NCBI RefSeq assembly: GCF_004134865.1
Contig: NZ_SDPO01000002.1
Coordinates: forward strand, 248,001-312,000
Direction of reading: 5' to 3'
From: Agromyces fucosus
Lineage (GTDB): Bacteria; Actinomycetota; Actinomycetes; Actinomycetales; Microbacteriaceae
DNA length: 64,000 bases
Positions 16,743-25,841 of this stretch are shown one piece after another. A model generated the notes under the pieces. It ran no database searches, was not told the origin of the DNA, and saw only the letters and a program-made list of their open reading frames with translations. Made by a program: the position numbers and the translations under genes. Positions within the stretch are counted from its first letter, which is position 1, and each line of letters starts with the position of its first letter.

Positions 16743-17384
16743 ATGCCGACCGTCGACAGCGCAGCAGAGCGCGCCCGCACCGCGATCCGCGCCGGGATCC
16801 TCGACGGCACCCACCGGCCCGACACGATGCTCAGCGAGAACGAGCTCGCCGCCGAGCTCGGCATGAGCCGCACCCCCGTGCGGGCGGCGCTCACTCGCCT
16901 CCAGGACGAGGGCTGGATCACCATCTACCCGAAGCGCGGCGCGCTCGTGCGCTCGCTCAGCGACGGGGAGATCGCCGACCTCGCCGACGCACGGCTGATC
17001 CTCGAGTCAGCCGGGGTGCATCGGGCCGGCACGGAAGCCCGTCGCGCGCTCGCCGACCGGCTCGAGCCCGGCCTCGACGCGCAGCGCGCCGCGCTCGAAG
17101 CGCGCGACCTCGACGGCTTCGTCACGCTGACGATCGCGTTCCACCGCTCGTTCGTCGAGGCGGGGGGCAATCGCACCCTCGCCGAGATCGGCGACCGGCT
17201 CACCGCGCGACAGCGCCTGCTGCTGAGCGCCCACCGCGATGCGCTCTTCGAGCGATCCGACCAGGTCATCGACGAGCATCGCGCCCTCGTCGAACGCCTG
17301 CGCGCCGACGACCCGGCCGGCTTCGCCGAGGCCCTGCGCGCCCACCTCATGGAGACGCACGGACCCGAACTCGGCCCGATCTGA
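16743..17384 (+). CDS. GntR family transcriptional regulator (FadR/FCD subfamily)
   Basis: A 213-aa regulator: winged helix (RARTAIRAGILDGTHRPDT then LSENELAAELGMSRTPVRAA) and an all-helical FCD ligand domain with metal-type histidines (TIAFHRSFVEAGGNRTL, LRAHLMETHGPEL). FCD regulators respond to organic or sugar acids. An upstream GTG at 16674, overlapping the CcdA stop, would add 23 residues, but codon use just before the ATG (CAT GAT GGT) is non-coding-like, so I prefer 16743. It converges with the FAD monooxygenase at 17419, 34 bases away. Its target is not evident. Confidence 0.85.
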   Translation: MPTVDSAAERARTAIRAGILDGTHRPDTMLSENELAAELGMSRTPVRAALTRLQDEGWITIYPKRGALVRSLSDGEIADLADARLILESAGVHRAGTEARRALADRLEPGLDAQRAALEARDLDGFVTLTIAFHRSFVEAGGNRTLAEIGDRLTARQRLLLSAHRDALFERSDQVIDEHRALVERLRADDPAGFAEALRAHLMETHGPELGPI

Positions 17385-17418
17385 CGGGCGCGCGATCCGA
17401 CCGGCGCCTGACCCAGCG

Positions 17419-18684
17419 TCAGCCGTCCTCGGGCACCGGCACCGTGAGGCTCGCCCGCTCGTTCAGGAGCTCGGGCACGAAGCCCGCCGCCTCCTTGTAG
17501 CGGTTCGCGATCTCCGCGCGCTCGGCGTACGGCACGACGAGTTCGATGTCGCCGAATCCGCCGGGAGCACGCTCGTAGGCGAGCTGCATGACCTGCTCCG
17601 GCCCCATCGACCGGTTGCTGAGCGTGATGGCCGTCGTGCGCGGACGGCGCTCGTCCTCGTAGGCGCCGAGCGCCGCCTCGACGGAGTCGATCGTTCCGAG
17701 CTGGAAGGCGAGGGTGCGGGCGTCGATGATCGCCTGCGACGCGCCATTCGAGCCGATCGGGTACATCGCGTGCGCGGAGTCGCCGAGCAGCGTCTGCGAA
17801 CCGAACGTCCAGCGCGGGATCGGGTCGCGGTCGACCATCGGGTACTCGAGGATCTCGTCGGCAGCGCGGATGACGGCCGGCACGTCGAGCCAGCCGAAGT
17901 CCCAGTCGGCGAACCGGCCGAGCACCGCACTCGGATCGGCGCCGCGGTTCCAGTCGCTCGCGCCCGGCTCGGGGTCGTCGGATCGGTACTCGGCGATGAA
18001 GTTCACCGTCTGCAGTCCGTCGTCGCCGACCTCGGACAGCGGGTAGGCCACGAACTTCTGCATCGCGTCGCCCGCCATGATCATCGTGAGCCCGTCGAGG
18101 TAGGGCCGCACCCGCGCGGTGCCGCGCCAGAGGATCAGCCCGTTCCACACCGGCGCGCCCTCGTCGGGGTAGTGCTGGCGCCGCAGCGCGCTGTGGATGC
18201 CGTCGGCGCCGATCACCACGTCGGCCGTCACCCTCGTGCCGGCGCCCGGACCGCCGAGCACCGCGACACTCGTGCGCGCGCCCTCGCTGCGGGCATCGCC
18301 GACCGGGCTGCCGAGGCGGATCGCGTCGGCGCCGAGGCGCTCGAGCACGGCGTCGCGCAGCATGAGCTGCAGACGCCCCCGGTGCACGGAGTACTGCGAC
18401 CAGTGGTAGCCCGCGGCACGCCCGCGCGGCTCGGTCCAGATCTGCTGGCCGTGGCGGTTGAAGTACGACAGGGTGCTCGTGGCCACGCCGAGCCCGGCGA
18501 GCCGGTCGCCGAGACCGAGCTCGGAGAGCTCGCGCACGGCGTGCGGCAGCAGGTTGATGCCGACGCCGAGCGGCCGGATCTCCGGCACCGACTCGTACAG
18601 GGTCACGTCGTCGATGCCCGCCGCGTGCAGCGAGAGCGCCGTCGTCAGGCCGCCGATGCCGGCGCCCGCGATGAGGACGTTCAT
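17419..18684 (-). CDS. FAD-dependent aromatic-type monooxygenase (salicylate hydroxylase-like)
   Basis: A 421-aa group A flavin hydroxylase. The ADP-binding GAGIGGLTTALSL sits at residues 8-20, the DG-type motif in VIGADGIHSALRR and the FAD-ribityl GD motif in LLGDSAHAMYPIGSNGASQAIIDA. Such enzymes hydroxylate aromatic or heterocyclic acids with NAD(P)H and oxygen. It is the last gene of a six-gene operon that includes a YtcJ amidohydrolase and a peptide-type ABC transporter, so it probably acts on the product released from an imported N-acyl or amide compound. Substrate is unknown. The stop is 34 bases from the convergent gntR. Confidence 0.87.
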   Translation of the reverse strand: MNVLIAGAGIGGLTTALSLHAAGIDDVTLYESVPEIRPLGVGINLLPHAVRELSELGLGDRLAGLGVATSTLSYFNRHGQQIWTEPRGRAAGYHWSQYSVHRGRLQLMLRDAVLERLGADAIRLGSPVGDARSEGARTSVAVLGGPGAGTRVTADVVIGADGIHSALRRQHYPDEGAPVWNGLILWRGTARVRPYLDGLTMIMAGDAMQKFVAYPLSEVGDDGLQTVNFIAEYRSDDPEPGASDWNRGADPSAVLGRFADWDFGWLDVPAVIRAADEILEYPMVDRDPIPRWTFGSQTLLGDSAHAMYPIGSNGASQAIIDARTLAFQLGTIDSVEAALGAYEDERRPRTTAITLSNRSMGPEQVMQLAYERAPGGFGDIELVVPYAERAEIANRYKEAAGFVPELLNERASLTVPVPEDG

Positions 18685-18729
18685 GTGGTGGATCTCCAGT
18701 TCGATGGTTCGATTCGACAGGGCGAGCGC

Positions 18730-20463
18730 TCAGTTCTGCGCCACGGGATCCTCGAGTTCGCTCGCCTCCGCGGCCACGGCGTCGAGGTTCCACTCGGGTC
18801 GCGGCACGGAGTCGATGAGCAGTCGCGTGTACGGATGCTGCGGGTTGCCGAGCAGCTCGATCGTGCGACCACGCTCGACGATCGCACCGGTCTTCATGAC
18901 GACCGTCTCGTCGCAGAGCCGTCGCACGACCGCGAGGTCATGACTGATGAAGAGCACGGTGAGGCCGCGCTCACGGCGGATCTCCTCGACGAGGGAGAGC
19001 ACCTGCGCCTGCACCGACACGTCGAGCGCGCTCGTCGCCTCGTCCATCACGAGCACGTCGGGCTCGATCGCGAGCGCCCGGGCGAGTGCGACGCGCTGCC
19101 GCTGTCCGCCCGAGAGGGTCCGCGGGCGCGCCTGGGCGTGCACGTCGCCGAGGCCGACCTGCTCGAGCAGTTCGAGCACGCGCTCGCGGGCATCCGTCGT
19201 GCTGAGGCGCCGGTGCAGTCGCATCGCGTCCTCGATCGCCTTGCCCGCGGTGATGCGCGGATCGAGCGAGAGGTACGGGTCCTGGAAGACCATCTGCACC
19301 GAGCGGGCGTGCTCGAGCCGCTCGACGCGCGAGCTCGGCACCGAGGTGCGCTCGCGTCCGGCGATGCGGATGTCGCCGGCATCAGCCTGCTCGAGGCCCA
19401 CGATCATGCGGGCGAACGTCGACTTGCCCGAGCCCGATTCGCCGACGACGCCGAGGGCGCCGCCCCGCGGGATCTCGATCGAGGCGTCGATGACCGCGTG
19501 CACCGGCTCCTTGCCCCGGCGCGTGTACGTCTTCGAGATGCCGGTCGCCGAGAGCATCGGCTCGGTCGCAGGCACCGCGACCGTCGACGAAGCGGATGCC
19601 GCCCCGCCGGTCGACGCCCCAACCGCCGCGTCCGGGTTCGTCGACGCCGCGGCATCCGTGCCCGCATCGGTGGGCGTCGACGAGTCGCGGACGACGATCG
19701 TCGGCGTCGCGGCGACGAGTCGCTTGGTGTACGCCGCCTGCGGGTTGCGGAACACCTGACGTGCATCGCCCTGCTCCTCGACCCGGCCCGCGCTCATGAC
19801 GTAGACGCGATCGCAGATCGCGGCGGCGAGGTTCAGGTCGTGGGTGATGAAGAGCATGCCCATGCCGCGGCTCGCCCGCTGCTCGGCGAGCACGCCGATG
19901 ATCTCGGCCTGCGTCGTGACGTCGAGCGCGGTCGTCGGCTCGTCGCAGATGAGCAGCCGCGGCGAGCTCGTGAGCGCGCCGGCGATCATGACGCGCTGCA
20001 GCATGCCGCCCGAGAGCTCATGCGGGTACTGGTGCAGGTGCTCTTCGGGTCGCGGCAGGCGCACCGCCTCCATGAGCGAGATGGCGACGGCTCTCGCGTC
20101 GGCCGCCGAGCGGCCCTCGCAGAGTCGCATCGTCTCGGTGAGGTGGTCGCCGACCGTGCGCATCGGGTTGATGCCCGCCCGCGGGTCCTGGAAGATCATC
20201 GACGCACGGGTGCGGCGCAGCTCGAGCAATTGCCGGCGGCTCGCGTCGAGCACCGACTGGTCGAGCAGTTGCACCGAACCGCCCATGGTCGCGCGGCTCG
20301 GCAGGAGCCCCAGGACCGAGCGGGCCGTGAGCGACTTGCCCGAGCCCGACTCGCCGACGAGGCCGACGGTCTCCCCTTCGGCGACGGTGAGGCTGATGCC
20401 GTCGAGCAATCGCTTGCCGTTCGGCAGGTCGAGCGTGAGCTCGGAGATGTCGAGGAGTGTCAT
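18730..20463 (-). CDS. Fused dipeptide/nickel-type ABC transporter ATPase (DppD-DppF)
   Basis: A 577-aa protein with two complete ABC domains, equal to DppD plus DppF in one chain. Domain 1: Walker A GESGSGKSLT, signature LSGGMLQRVMIAGAL. Domain 2: GESGSGKSTF, signature LSGGQRQRVALARAL, Walker B LVMDEATSALD. They are joined by a low-complexity Ala/Thr/Ser/Asp linker (roughly residues 255-305) following the first domain's own C-terminal YTKRLVAATP. It drives the permeases encoded just upstream; its ATG overlaps the permease stop (ATGA). Substrates of the family include peptides, nickel chelates and glycoside-like amides; the operon suggests a non-peptide amide. Confidence 0.92.
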   Translation of the reverse strand: MTLLDISELTLDLPNGKRLLDGISLTVAEGETVGLVGESGSGKSLTARSVLGLLPSRATMGGSVQLLDQSVLDASRRQLLELRRTRASMIFQDPRAGINPMRTVGDHLTETMRLCEGRSAADARAVAISLMEAVRLPRPEEHLHQYPHELSGGMLQRVMIAGALTSSPRLLICDEPTTALDVTTQAEIIGVLAEQRASRGMGMLFITHDLNLAAAICDRVYVMSAGRVEEQGDARQVFRNPQAAYTKRLVAATPTIVVRDSSTPTDAGTDAAASTNPDAAVGASTGGAASASSTVAVPATEPMLSATGISKTYTRRGKEPVHAVIDASIEIPRGGALGVVGESGSGKSTFARMIVGLEQADAGDIRIAGRERTSVPSSRVERLEHARSVQMVFQDPYLSLDPRITAGKAIEDAMRLHRRLSTTDARERVLELLEQVGLGDVHAQARPRTLSGGQRQRVALARALAIEPDVLVMDEATSALDVSVQAQVLSLVEEIRRERGLTVLFISHDLAVVRRLCDETVVMKTGAIVERGRTIELLGNPQHPYTRLLIDSVPRPEWNLDAVAAEASELEDPVAQN

Positions 20464-21320
20464 GCGGGGATCTCGCCTCCGATGCGGTCCGAGAGTTCCT
20501 CGCCGATCACGTTGACCGCGACGACGACGAGCACGATCGCGACCGCTGGCACGAGCGCGGGAAGGAAGTAGCCGCCGATGAGGCCCGACTGCGCCTCGTT
20601 GACCATCGCACCCCAGTCGGCCGTGGGCGCCTGGACGCCGAGGCCGAGGAACGACAGGGCCGCGAGCTCGGCGAGCACGTAGCCGAAGTTCAGGGTCGAC
20701 TGCGCGCCGACGATCGGCATCACGTTGGGCAGCACTCGGCGCAGCGCGATGAACCCGCCGCCGAAGCCCTGCACCCGATACGCGGCGACGTAGGGTCGCG
20801 AGCGCTCCGAGGCGATGAGCGAGCGTGTCAGGCGCGCGACGAACGGGGCGTACGCGATGCTCATCGCGACGACCGGGGCCACGAGGCCCTTGCCGAAGAG
20901 CGCGACCGCCATGATCGCGAGGAGCAGCGCCGGGAAGGCGAAGATCACGTCGAAGATGCGGCCGAGCACGGAGTCGATCCAGCCGCCGCGCCAGCCGGCG
21001 AGCAGGCCGAGCAGGATTCCGACGATCGTCGAGAAGACGACGACGAGCAGGGGCGCGAGGAGCGCGGTGCGCGCTCCGTACATCATGCGGCTGAGGGTGT
21101 CGCGGCCGAGCGCGTCGGTGCCGAGCCAGTGCGCCGGGCTCGGCCCGGCCTGGATGTTCAGCAGGTCGACCTGGTTCGGCGGATACGGGGCGAGGAACGA
21201 CGCGAAGATCGCGGCGATCGTCACCGCGCCGAGGAACACGGCGCTGATGAGGAACGTGGTGCTCGAGCGCCGCGCGCGGGGCGAGCGCAACACCTTCATG
21301 GCCATGGTGGGGGTCGTCAT
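20460..21320 (-). CDS. Dipeptide-type ABC transporter permease (DppC)
   Basis: A 286-aa inner-membrane permease of the DppC class. After an N-terminal helix (FLISAVFLGAVTIAAIFASFLAP) come the conserved HWLGTDALGRDTLSRMMYGART, five further helices, and the ATPase-contact loop ASERSRPYVAAYRVQGFGGGFIALRRVLPN. The ATG at 21320 overlaps the DppB stop and its own stop overlaps the ATPase start, so three genes are coupled. It forms the channel with the permease at 21317-22273. Confidence 0.92.
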   Translation of the reverse strand: MTTPTMAMKVLRSPRARRSSTTFLISAVFLGAVTIAAIFASFLAPYPPNQVDLLNIQAGPSPAHWLGTDALGRDTLSRMMYGARTALLAPLLVVVFSTIVGILLGLLAGWRGGWIDSVLGRIFDVIFAFPALLLAIMAVALFGKGLVAPVVAMSIAYAPFVARLTRSLIASERSRPYVAAYRVQGFGGGFIALRRVLPNVMPIVGAQSTLNFGYVLAELAALSFLGLGVQAPTADWGAMVNEAQSGLIGGYFLPALVPAVAIVLVVVAVNVIGEELSDRIGGEIPA

Positions 21321-22273
21321 CGGGCACCAGCTCCTGCGGCGGCTCGGGGGTCGATCCACGGTTCGAGGACGTCGATGATCGCGTTCACCACGACGAACGC
21401 CGTGACGATGAGCAGCACGATCGCCTGCACGACCGGGAAGTCGAGACGGTCGACCGACGCCACGAGGAGCGAGCCGATGCCGGCGAGGCCGAACGCCGCC
21501 TCGACGATCGAGCTCGCGACGAGGAGACCCGCCACGAGCACGCCGCTGACGGTGAGGATCGGGCCGATCGAGTTGCGGAAGACGTGACGACGGATGACGG
21601 TGCCGCGCTTCAGACCGCGGCTGGTCGCCACCTCGACGTGCTCGCGGCCGAGCTGCTCGACCATCGAGGAACGGGTGACCTTGCCGACGAGCACGACGAA
21701 CACGATCGCGAGCGCGATCGACGGCAGCACGAGGTGGTAGATCGTGTCCCAGAAGCCCTCGCCCGACCCGAACGACGGGAACCAGCCGAGCTGCACCGCG
21801 AAGATCGCGATCAGCACGATGGAGCCGACGAACGACGGGATGGCCCCGAGCACGGTGAGGCCGATGAGCACGGCCCGGTCGAGCACCTTGCCACGGTTCA
21901 GGGATGCCACGATGCCGGCTGTGAGGCCGACGATCGCGATCATCGTGCCCGCCATGACGACGAGGCCGAGGGTCACGGGCAGGCGATCGCCGATCACCTG
22001 CGAGACATCCTGCCGGTACTGCAGCGAGCGACCGAAGTCGCCCTGCAGCACGCCGGTCAGCCAGTTCAGGTACTGCTGCCAGGGCGGCAGGTCGAGACCG
22101 TACTGCGCGGTGACCTGGGCCACGGCCTCGGGGCTGGGCTTCCGTCCGCGCAGCAGGAAGCTGACCGGGTCACCCGGCACGAGGAACCGCGAGAAGAAGA
22201 CGAGCAGTGATGCGAGGAAGAGCGTGAGGAGCAGGGCGCCGAGCTTGCCCGCCACCCGGCGGAGCGTGGTCAT
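21317..22273 (-). CDS. Dipeptide-type ABC transporter permease (DppB)
   Basis: A 318-aa inner-membrane permease of the DppB class with six predicted helices. LVFFSRFLVPGDPVSFLLRG, the periplasmic LNWLTGVLQGDFGRSLQY, and the EAA loop EHVEVATSRGLKRGTVIRRHVFRNSIGPI (key Gly-Leu-Lys) are typical. It lies 48 bases downstream of the binding protein gene and overlaps dppC-type gene by ATGA. Together with the other components it imports a peptide-like or amide-like solute. Confidence 0.92.
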   Translation of the reverse strand: MTTLRRVAGKLGALLLTLFLASLLVFFSRFLVPGDPVSFLLRGRKPSPEAVAQVTAQYGLDLPPWQQYLNWLTGVLQGDFGRSLQYRQDVSQVIGDRLPVTLGLVVMAGTMIAIVGLTAGIVASLNRGKVLDRAVLIGLTVLGAIPSFVGSIVLIAIFAVQLGWFPSFGSGEGFWDTIYHLVLPSIALAIVFVVLVGKVTRSSMVEQLGREHVEVATSRGLKRGTVIRRHVFRNSIGPILTVSGVLVAGLLVASSIVEAAFGLAGIGSLLVASVDRLDFPVVQAIVLLIVTAFVVVNAIIDVLEPWIDPRAAAGAGAR

Positions 22274-22321
22274 CGGGTGACCGCCGCTCCGCCGAGGTGG
22301 ACGAGGCTGCGCCCGTCGGTG

Positions 22322-23980
22322 CTAGCGTGCGCCAATGGTTGCTGCCCAGGGGTAGTACATGAAGGCGATGGACGGCGAGACACCGGTGATGCGTTCGCCC
22401 ATGAAGAGCGTCACGGGAGCCTCGAACATCGGCAGCCACGGAAGTTCCTCGTTGGCGATCTGCTGCGCTTCGGCGGTCTTCTCCGAGCGCTCGGCGGGGT
22501 CCTGGATCGCGAGCGCCTCATTCACGACGGCGTCGAACTCGGGGTTCGACCATCCGCCGTAGTTGCTGAACTCGTCGGTGCGCAGCACGCTGTACATCTC
22601 GAGCGGGTCGGGGCTCGAGAGGTACCACGAGGTGTAGAACAGGTCGACGCCCTCGCGAGCCGTCGGGTCGGAGAACAGCGCGGTGTACGCGTTCGGCGTG
22701 ACGGTCTCGATGTTGACCGTGAGGCCGATCGACTCCGCGGCTGCAGCAGTGGCCTGCGCGTAGACATTGAAGTCGCTGCTGATCGGGGCGGTCACGTAGG
22801 TGAGCTCCGCGCCCGTCGCCCCTGCTTCCTCGACGAGCTTCTTCGCTGCTTCGACGTCGTAGGGGTACTCCTCGACGTCGCCGAAGGCCGTGGCGATCGC
22901 CGCATCGCTCGCCCCGTCCCACACCGACTCGGTCGTGAGCACGTCGGTCGTGGTGCCGTAGCCCTTGACCGCCGCGTCGACGATGCCCTGGCGGTCGAGC
23001 GCCATGAGCAGCGCCTGCCGCACGCGCACGTCGCCCAGCGGGCCGTCGAGATCGGAGATGATCAGGTTGTTGACCGCGGTGTTCAGGCCGAAGAGCATGT
23101 CGCCCTGGTCGGAGTCGAGCAGTTGCGGCACTGCGTCGGCCGGAATCATCCAGCCGCCGTCGACCTCGCCCGACTTCAGGGCGTTGGTGCGCGCGTTGGC
23201 GTCGTTCATGAAGATGAACTTCACCTCGGCGGAGCGAGCGGTGAGCTCGGGGTCCCAGTAGCCGTCGTAGCGCTCGAGGGTGATGGACTCGCCCGACTGC
23301 CACTCGCCGAAGCTGAACGGGCCGGTGCAGTTCACGCCGCCGGTCGAGTTGCCGTAGTCGGCGCCCTTGTCGGCCAGCGTCGCAGCCGACTCGATGACAC
23401 CGGCGGAGCCGCCCATGCCGAGGTTGAACTGCGAGTCGGGGCCGGTCATCGTGACGGTGACCTGCATGTCGCCGGTCTGCTCGATCGAGGCCACGTTCTG
23501 GTACGTCGAGTACCACGACGATCCCACGGCGGGGTCGAGGTGGCGGTTCATCGATGCCACGGCGTCGGCCGCGGTCAGCGGGGTGCCGTCGTGGAAGGTC
23601 ACGCCGTCGCGGATCTCGTAGACCCAGGTCTCGGGCGTCGGGTGCGCGACCGACTCCGCCAGGCCCGGGGAGAGGGTCCAGTCGGGGTTCAGGCGCATGA
23701 GCGACTCGCAGACGTTGGCGAGCACCATGTTGTCGGCGTAGTCGAACGCGTACGCGTAGTCGAGCGAGTAGGGCTCGGCGTAGTTCGCCCACGTGAACGA
23801 CTCGAGGTCACCCGAGGGTGCATCGGTCGTCGACGTGAGCTCCCACTCGGCGGGCTGGGCCTTCTCGGGTTCGGCGCCGGAGCAGCCGGTCAGGACGAGT
23901 GCTGCTCCCAGCCCGGCGGCGATGATCGACGCGATGCGACGACCGGTGCCTCGGGAGGGCATGACGGGGGACGGGGACAT
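22322..23980 (-). CDS. Peptide/nickel-type ABC transporter substrate-binding lipoprotein (SBP family 5)
   Basis: A 552-aa extracytoplasmic binding protein. The signal peptide ends in VLTGC (lipobox, Cys about residue 33). Family 5 marks include ANVCESLMRLNPDWTLSPGLAESV, the core YEIRDGVTFHDGTPLTAADAVASMNR and LPWLPMFEAPVTLFMGERITG. GAGGAG lies just before the ATG. It follows the amidohydrolase by only 18 bases and precedes the two permease genes, so it is the recognition component of this operon. The ligand is unknown; its genome partners (amidohydrolase and flavin monooxygenase) argue for an aromatic amide or N-acyl compound rather than a nutrient peptide. Confidence 0.92.
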   Translation of the reverse strand: MSPSPVMPSRGTGRRIASIIAAGLGAALVLTGCSGAEPEKAQPAEWELTSTTDAPSGDLESFTWANYAEPYSLDYAYAFDYADNMVLANVCESLMRLNPDWTLSPGLAESVAHPTPETWVYEIRDGVTFHDGTPLTAADAVASMNRHLDPAVGSSWYSTYQNVASIEQTGDMQVTVTMTGPDSQFNLGMGGSAGVIESAATLADKGADYGNSTGGVNCTGPFSFGEWQSGESITLERYDGYWDPELTARSAEVKFIFMNDANARTNALKSGEVDGGWMIPADAVPQLLDSDQGDMLFGLNTAVNNLIISDLDGPLGDVRVRQALLMALDRQGIVDAAVKGYGTTTDVLTTESVWDGASDAAIATAFGDVEEYPYDVEAAKKLVEEAGATGAELTYVTAPISSDFNVYAQATAAAAESIGLTVNIETVTPNAYTALFSDPTAREGVDLFYTSWYLSSPDPLEMYSVLRTDEFSNYGGWSNPEFDAVVNEALAIQDPAERSEKTAEAQQIANEELPWLPMFEAPVTLFMGERITGVSPSIAFMYYPWAATIGAR

Positions 23981-23998
23981 GATTGCGGCTCCTCTTGG

Positions 23999-25657
23999 TC
24001 AGGCAGTGCGGGTGAAGGCGGACGTGCCCTCGATCCAGGTGGAGGTCACCGTCGCGCGGTGGATCTCCTCCTGGGGGAGGCTGAAGGGGTTCGGCTCGAG
24101 CACGACGAGGTTGGCGAGGTAGCCCTCGCGGATGTATCCCGTGTCGTGGTCGCGGTGGTTCACGTAGGCGGTGCCCGAGGTGTAGGCCGCCATCGCCGTC
24201 TCGAGGTCGAGACGCTGGTGCTCGCCGCCGAGCGGCTCGTAGTCGAGCCCTGGGGCGATGCGGTTGACGGCGATGTGGATCGCGTCCATCGGGTCGGCAC
24301 TCGACACGGGCCAGTCGCTGCCCGCCGCGAGGCGCGCACCGCCGCGGACGAGGTCGCCGAACGGATACTGGCGGGCCTCGGCGCCGTCCTGGAGGAACGG
24401 CAGCGTGAGGTCGTCGATCTGGTCTTCGTGCGTCGCCCAGAGCGCCTGCAGGTTCGCGACCGCGTCGAGCGGCGCGAAGCGGGCGGTCTCCGACTCCTCG
24501 ACGATCTGGAGGTGCGCGAGGTGGTGGCGGCCGTCGGTCGGGCCGTTGGCCGCGCGTGCCGCCTCGATCGCGTCGAGGGCCTCGCGCACGGCGCGGTCGC
24601 CGAGTGCGTGGAAGTGCACCTGCATGCCGGCGGCGTCGAGCTCGGTCACGACCTGCTTCAGGAAGGCCGGGTCGACGAACGAGAGCCCTGTGTTGTCGGT
24701 GTCATGGCCGTGGCTGTCGCGGTAGGGCGTGAGCATCGCGGCGGTCTGGTTCTCGGCGACGCCGTCGACCATGATCTTGGTGGTGCCGAGCGAGTAGCGC
24801 TCGGTCGTGCCGGCGGCGAGGAGTTCGTCGCGACGAGCGACCATCCGCTCGACCTGGTCGATGCCGCCGTCGCGCTCCCACCACTGGGCACCCACGACGT
24901 GCACGCGCAGCGTGCCCTCGGCGACCGCGCGGCGGTAGATGTCGTCGACGCTCTCGATGCCCGAGATGCTGCCGATCATGGCGTCCTGCCAGCCGGTGAT
25001 GCCGAGTGCGAGCAGCTCGTCCTGGGCACGCAAGAGGCCCGCGTAGGCGAAGTCGGCGTCGACGCCCGGGCGCACGTGGTCGAACAGGTGCTCCGCGCCC
25101 TCGTGGAACGTGCCGGCGGGGAAGCCGTCGGCCTCGCGCTCGATGCGGCCGTCGACGGGGTCGGGGGTGGCGGCGTCGAGTCCGGCGAGCGTGATGGCGG
25201 CGGTGTTCGCCCACACGCTGTGGTGGTCGCGGCTCGAGAGCGCGACGGGGCGGTCGGGCACGACCGCGTCGAGCAGCGCACGCACCGGCGCTCCCCCGGG
25301 GTAGTGGTCCATCGACCAGCCTCCGCCGAGGATCCATGCCTCGTCGGGGTTCGCATCGGCGTAGGCCTTCACCGTGGCGACGGCCTCTTCGGCGCTCTCC
25401 GCCTCGGTGAGGTTGCACATGAGCAGCTCGACGCCGGCGCCGATCGGGTGCACGTGCGCGTCTTGGAAGCCGGGGCTCAGCAACGCCCCGTCGAGCTGGA
25501 TGACCCGCGTCCCCTCGCCGATGAGCGCAGACGCCTCGGCCTCGGGGACGACCGCTGTGATGCGATCGCCGGTGACGGCCACGGCGTGACCCTGAATTGG
25601 ACGGCCGGTTCCAGTGAACACGGCCGCTCCGGTGAACAGCACATCGGCAGCTGACAC
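23999..25657 (-). CDS. Amidohydrolase family protein (YtcJ-like, Amidohydro_3)
   Basis: A 552-aa TIM-barrel metal-dependent hydrolase of the YtcJ group. The metal pair is in DAHVHPIG near residue 60; later ligands are visible in VHFHALGDRAVREALD, HHLAHLQIV and the catalytic Asp in AAGSDWPVSSADP. Members hydrolyse amide bonds or N-carbamoyl/N-formyl groups in the cytoplasm. It is the first gene of the operon running to 17419 and starts at a GTG preceded by GAGG/GAGGG. A perfect palindrome overlapping its -35 box (25719-25735) is the likely binding site of the divergent TetR protein. No exact substrate can be assigned. Confidence 0.88.
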   Translation of the reverse strand: MSAADVLFTGAAVFTGTGRPIQGHAVAVTGDRITAVVPEAEASALIGEGTRVIQLDGALLSPGFQDAHVHPIGAGVELLMCNLTEAESAEEAVATVKAYADANPDEAWILGGGWSMDHYPGGAPVRALLDAVVPDRPVALSSRDHHSVWANTAAITLAGLDAATPDPVDGRIEREADGFPAGTFHEGAEHLFDHVRPGVDADFAYAGLLRAQDELLALGITGWQDAMIGSISGIESVDDIYRRAVAEGTLRVHVVGAQWWERDGGIDQVERMVARRDELLAAGTTERYSLGTTKIMVDGVAENQTAAMLTPYRDSHGHDTDNTGLSFVDPAFLKQVVTELDAAGMQVHFHALGDRAVREALDAIEAARAANGPTDGRHHLAHLQIVEESETARFAPLDAVANLQALWATHEDQIDDLTLPFLQDGAEARQYPFGDLVRGGARLAAGSDWPVSSADPMDAIHIAVNRIAPGLDYEPLGGEHQRLDLETAMAAYTSGTAYVNHRDHDTGYIREGYLANLVVLEPNPFSLPQEEIHRATVTSTWIEGTSAFTRTA

Positions 25658-25695
25658 GTCGCCCTCGCTTCCTCGTCGAACGGTTGGTGAAGGTG

Positions 25696-25760
25696 ACGCT
25701 AGCGACGCCCAGCACCGCTGTCAACTGTGTTGACAACATTGTGCTCGCATTCGTTATGCT
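25696..25760. promoter_or_regulatory. Divergent promoters with a shared TetR-type operator
   Basis: The perfect palindrome TGTCAAC-TGT-GTTGACA spans 25719-25735. On the minus strand it contains -35 TTGACA (25719-25724) with -10 TAGCGT at 25696-25701, spacer 17. On the plus strand it contains -35 TTGACA (25730-25735), with TTATGC/TATGCT at 25754-25760 as a weaker -10. One bound dimer would block both promoters. Confidence 0.85.
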
Positions 25761-25841
25761 GACGATGTCGACCGCGGCCCAGACGCTTCCGTCCGCCGGG
25801 ACGTGACACGATGAGACTTCGAACGAGGAGGAGGAGGCGAT

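Noticed and set aside
17239..20571. Plus-strand open frame of about 1100 codons opposite the monooxygenase and fused ATPase
   Set aside because: Antisense shadow; the minus-strand genes have complete family motifs and proper start signals.
22277..25654. Plus-strand open frame of about 1125 codons opposite the binding protein and amidohydrolase
   Set aside because: Antisense shadow with charged low-complexity translation and no recognisable motif.
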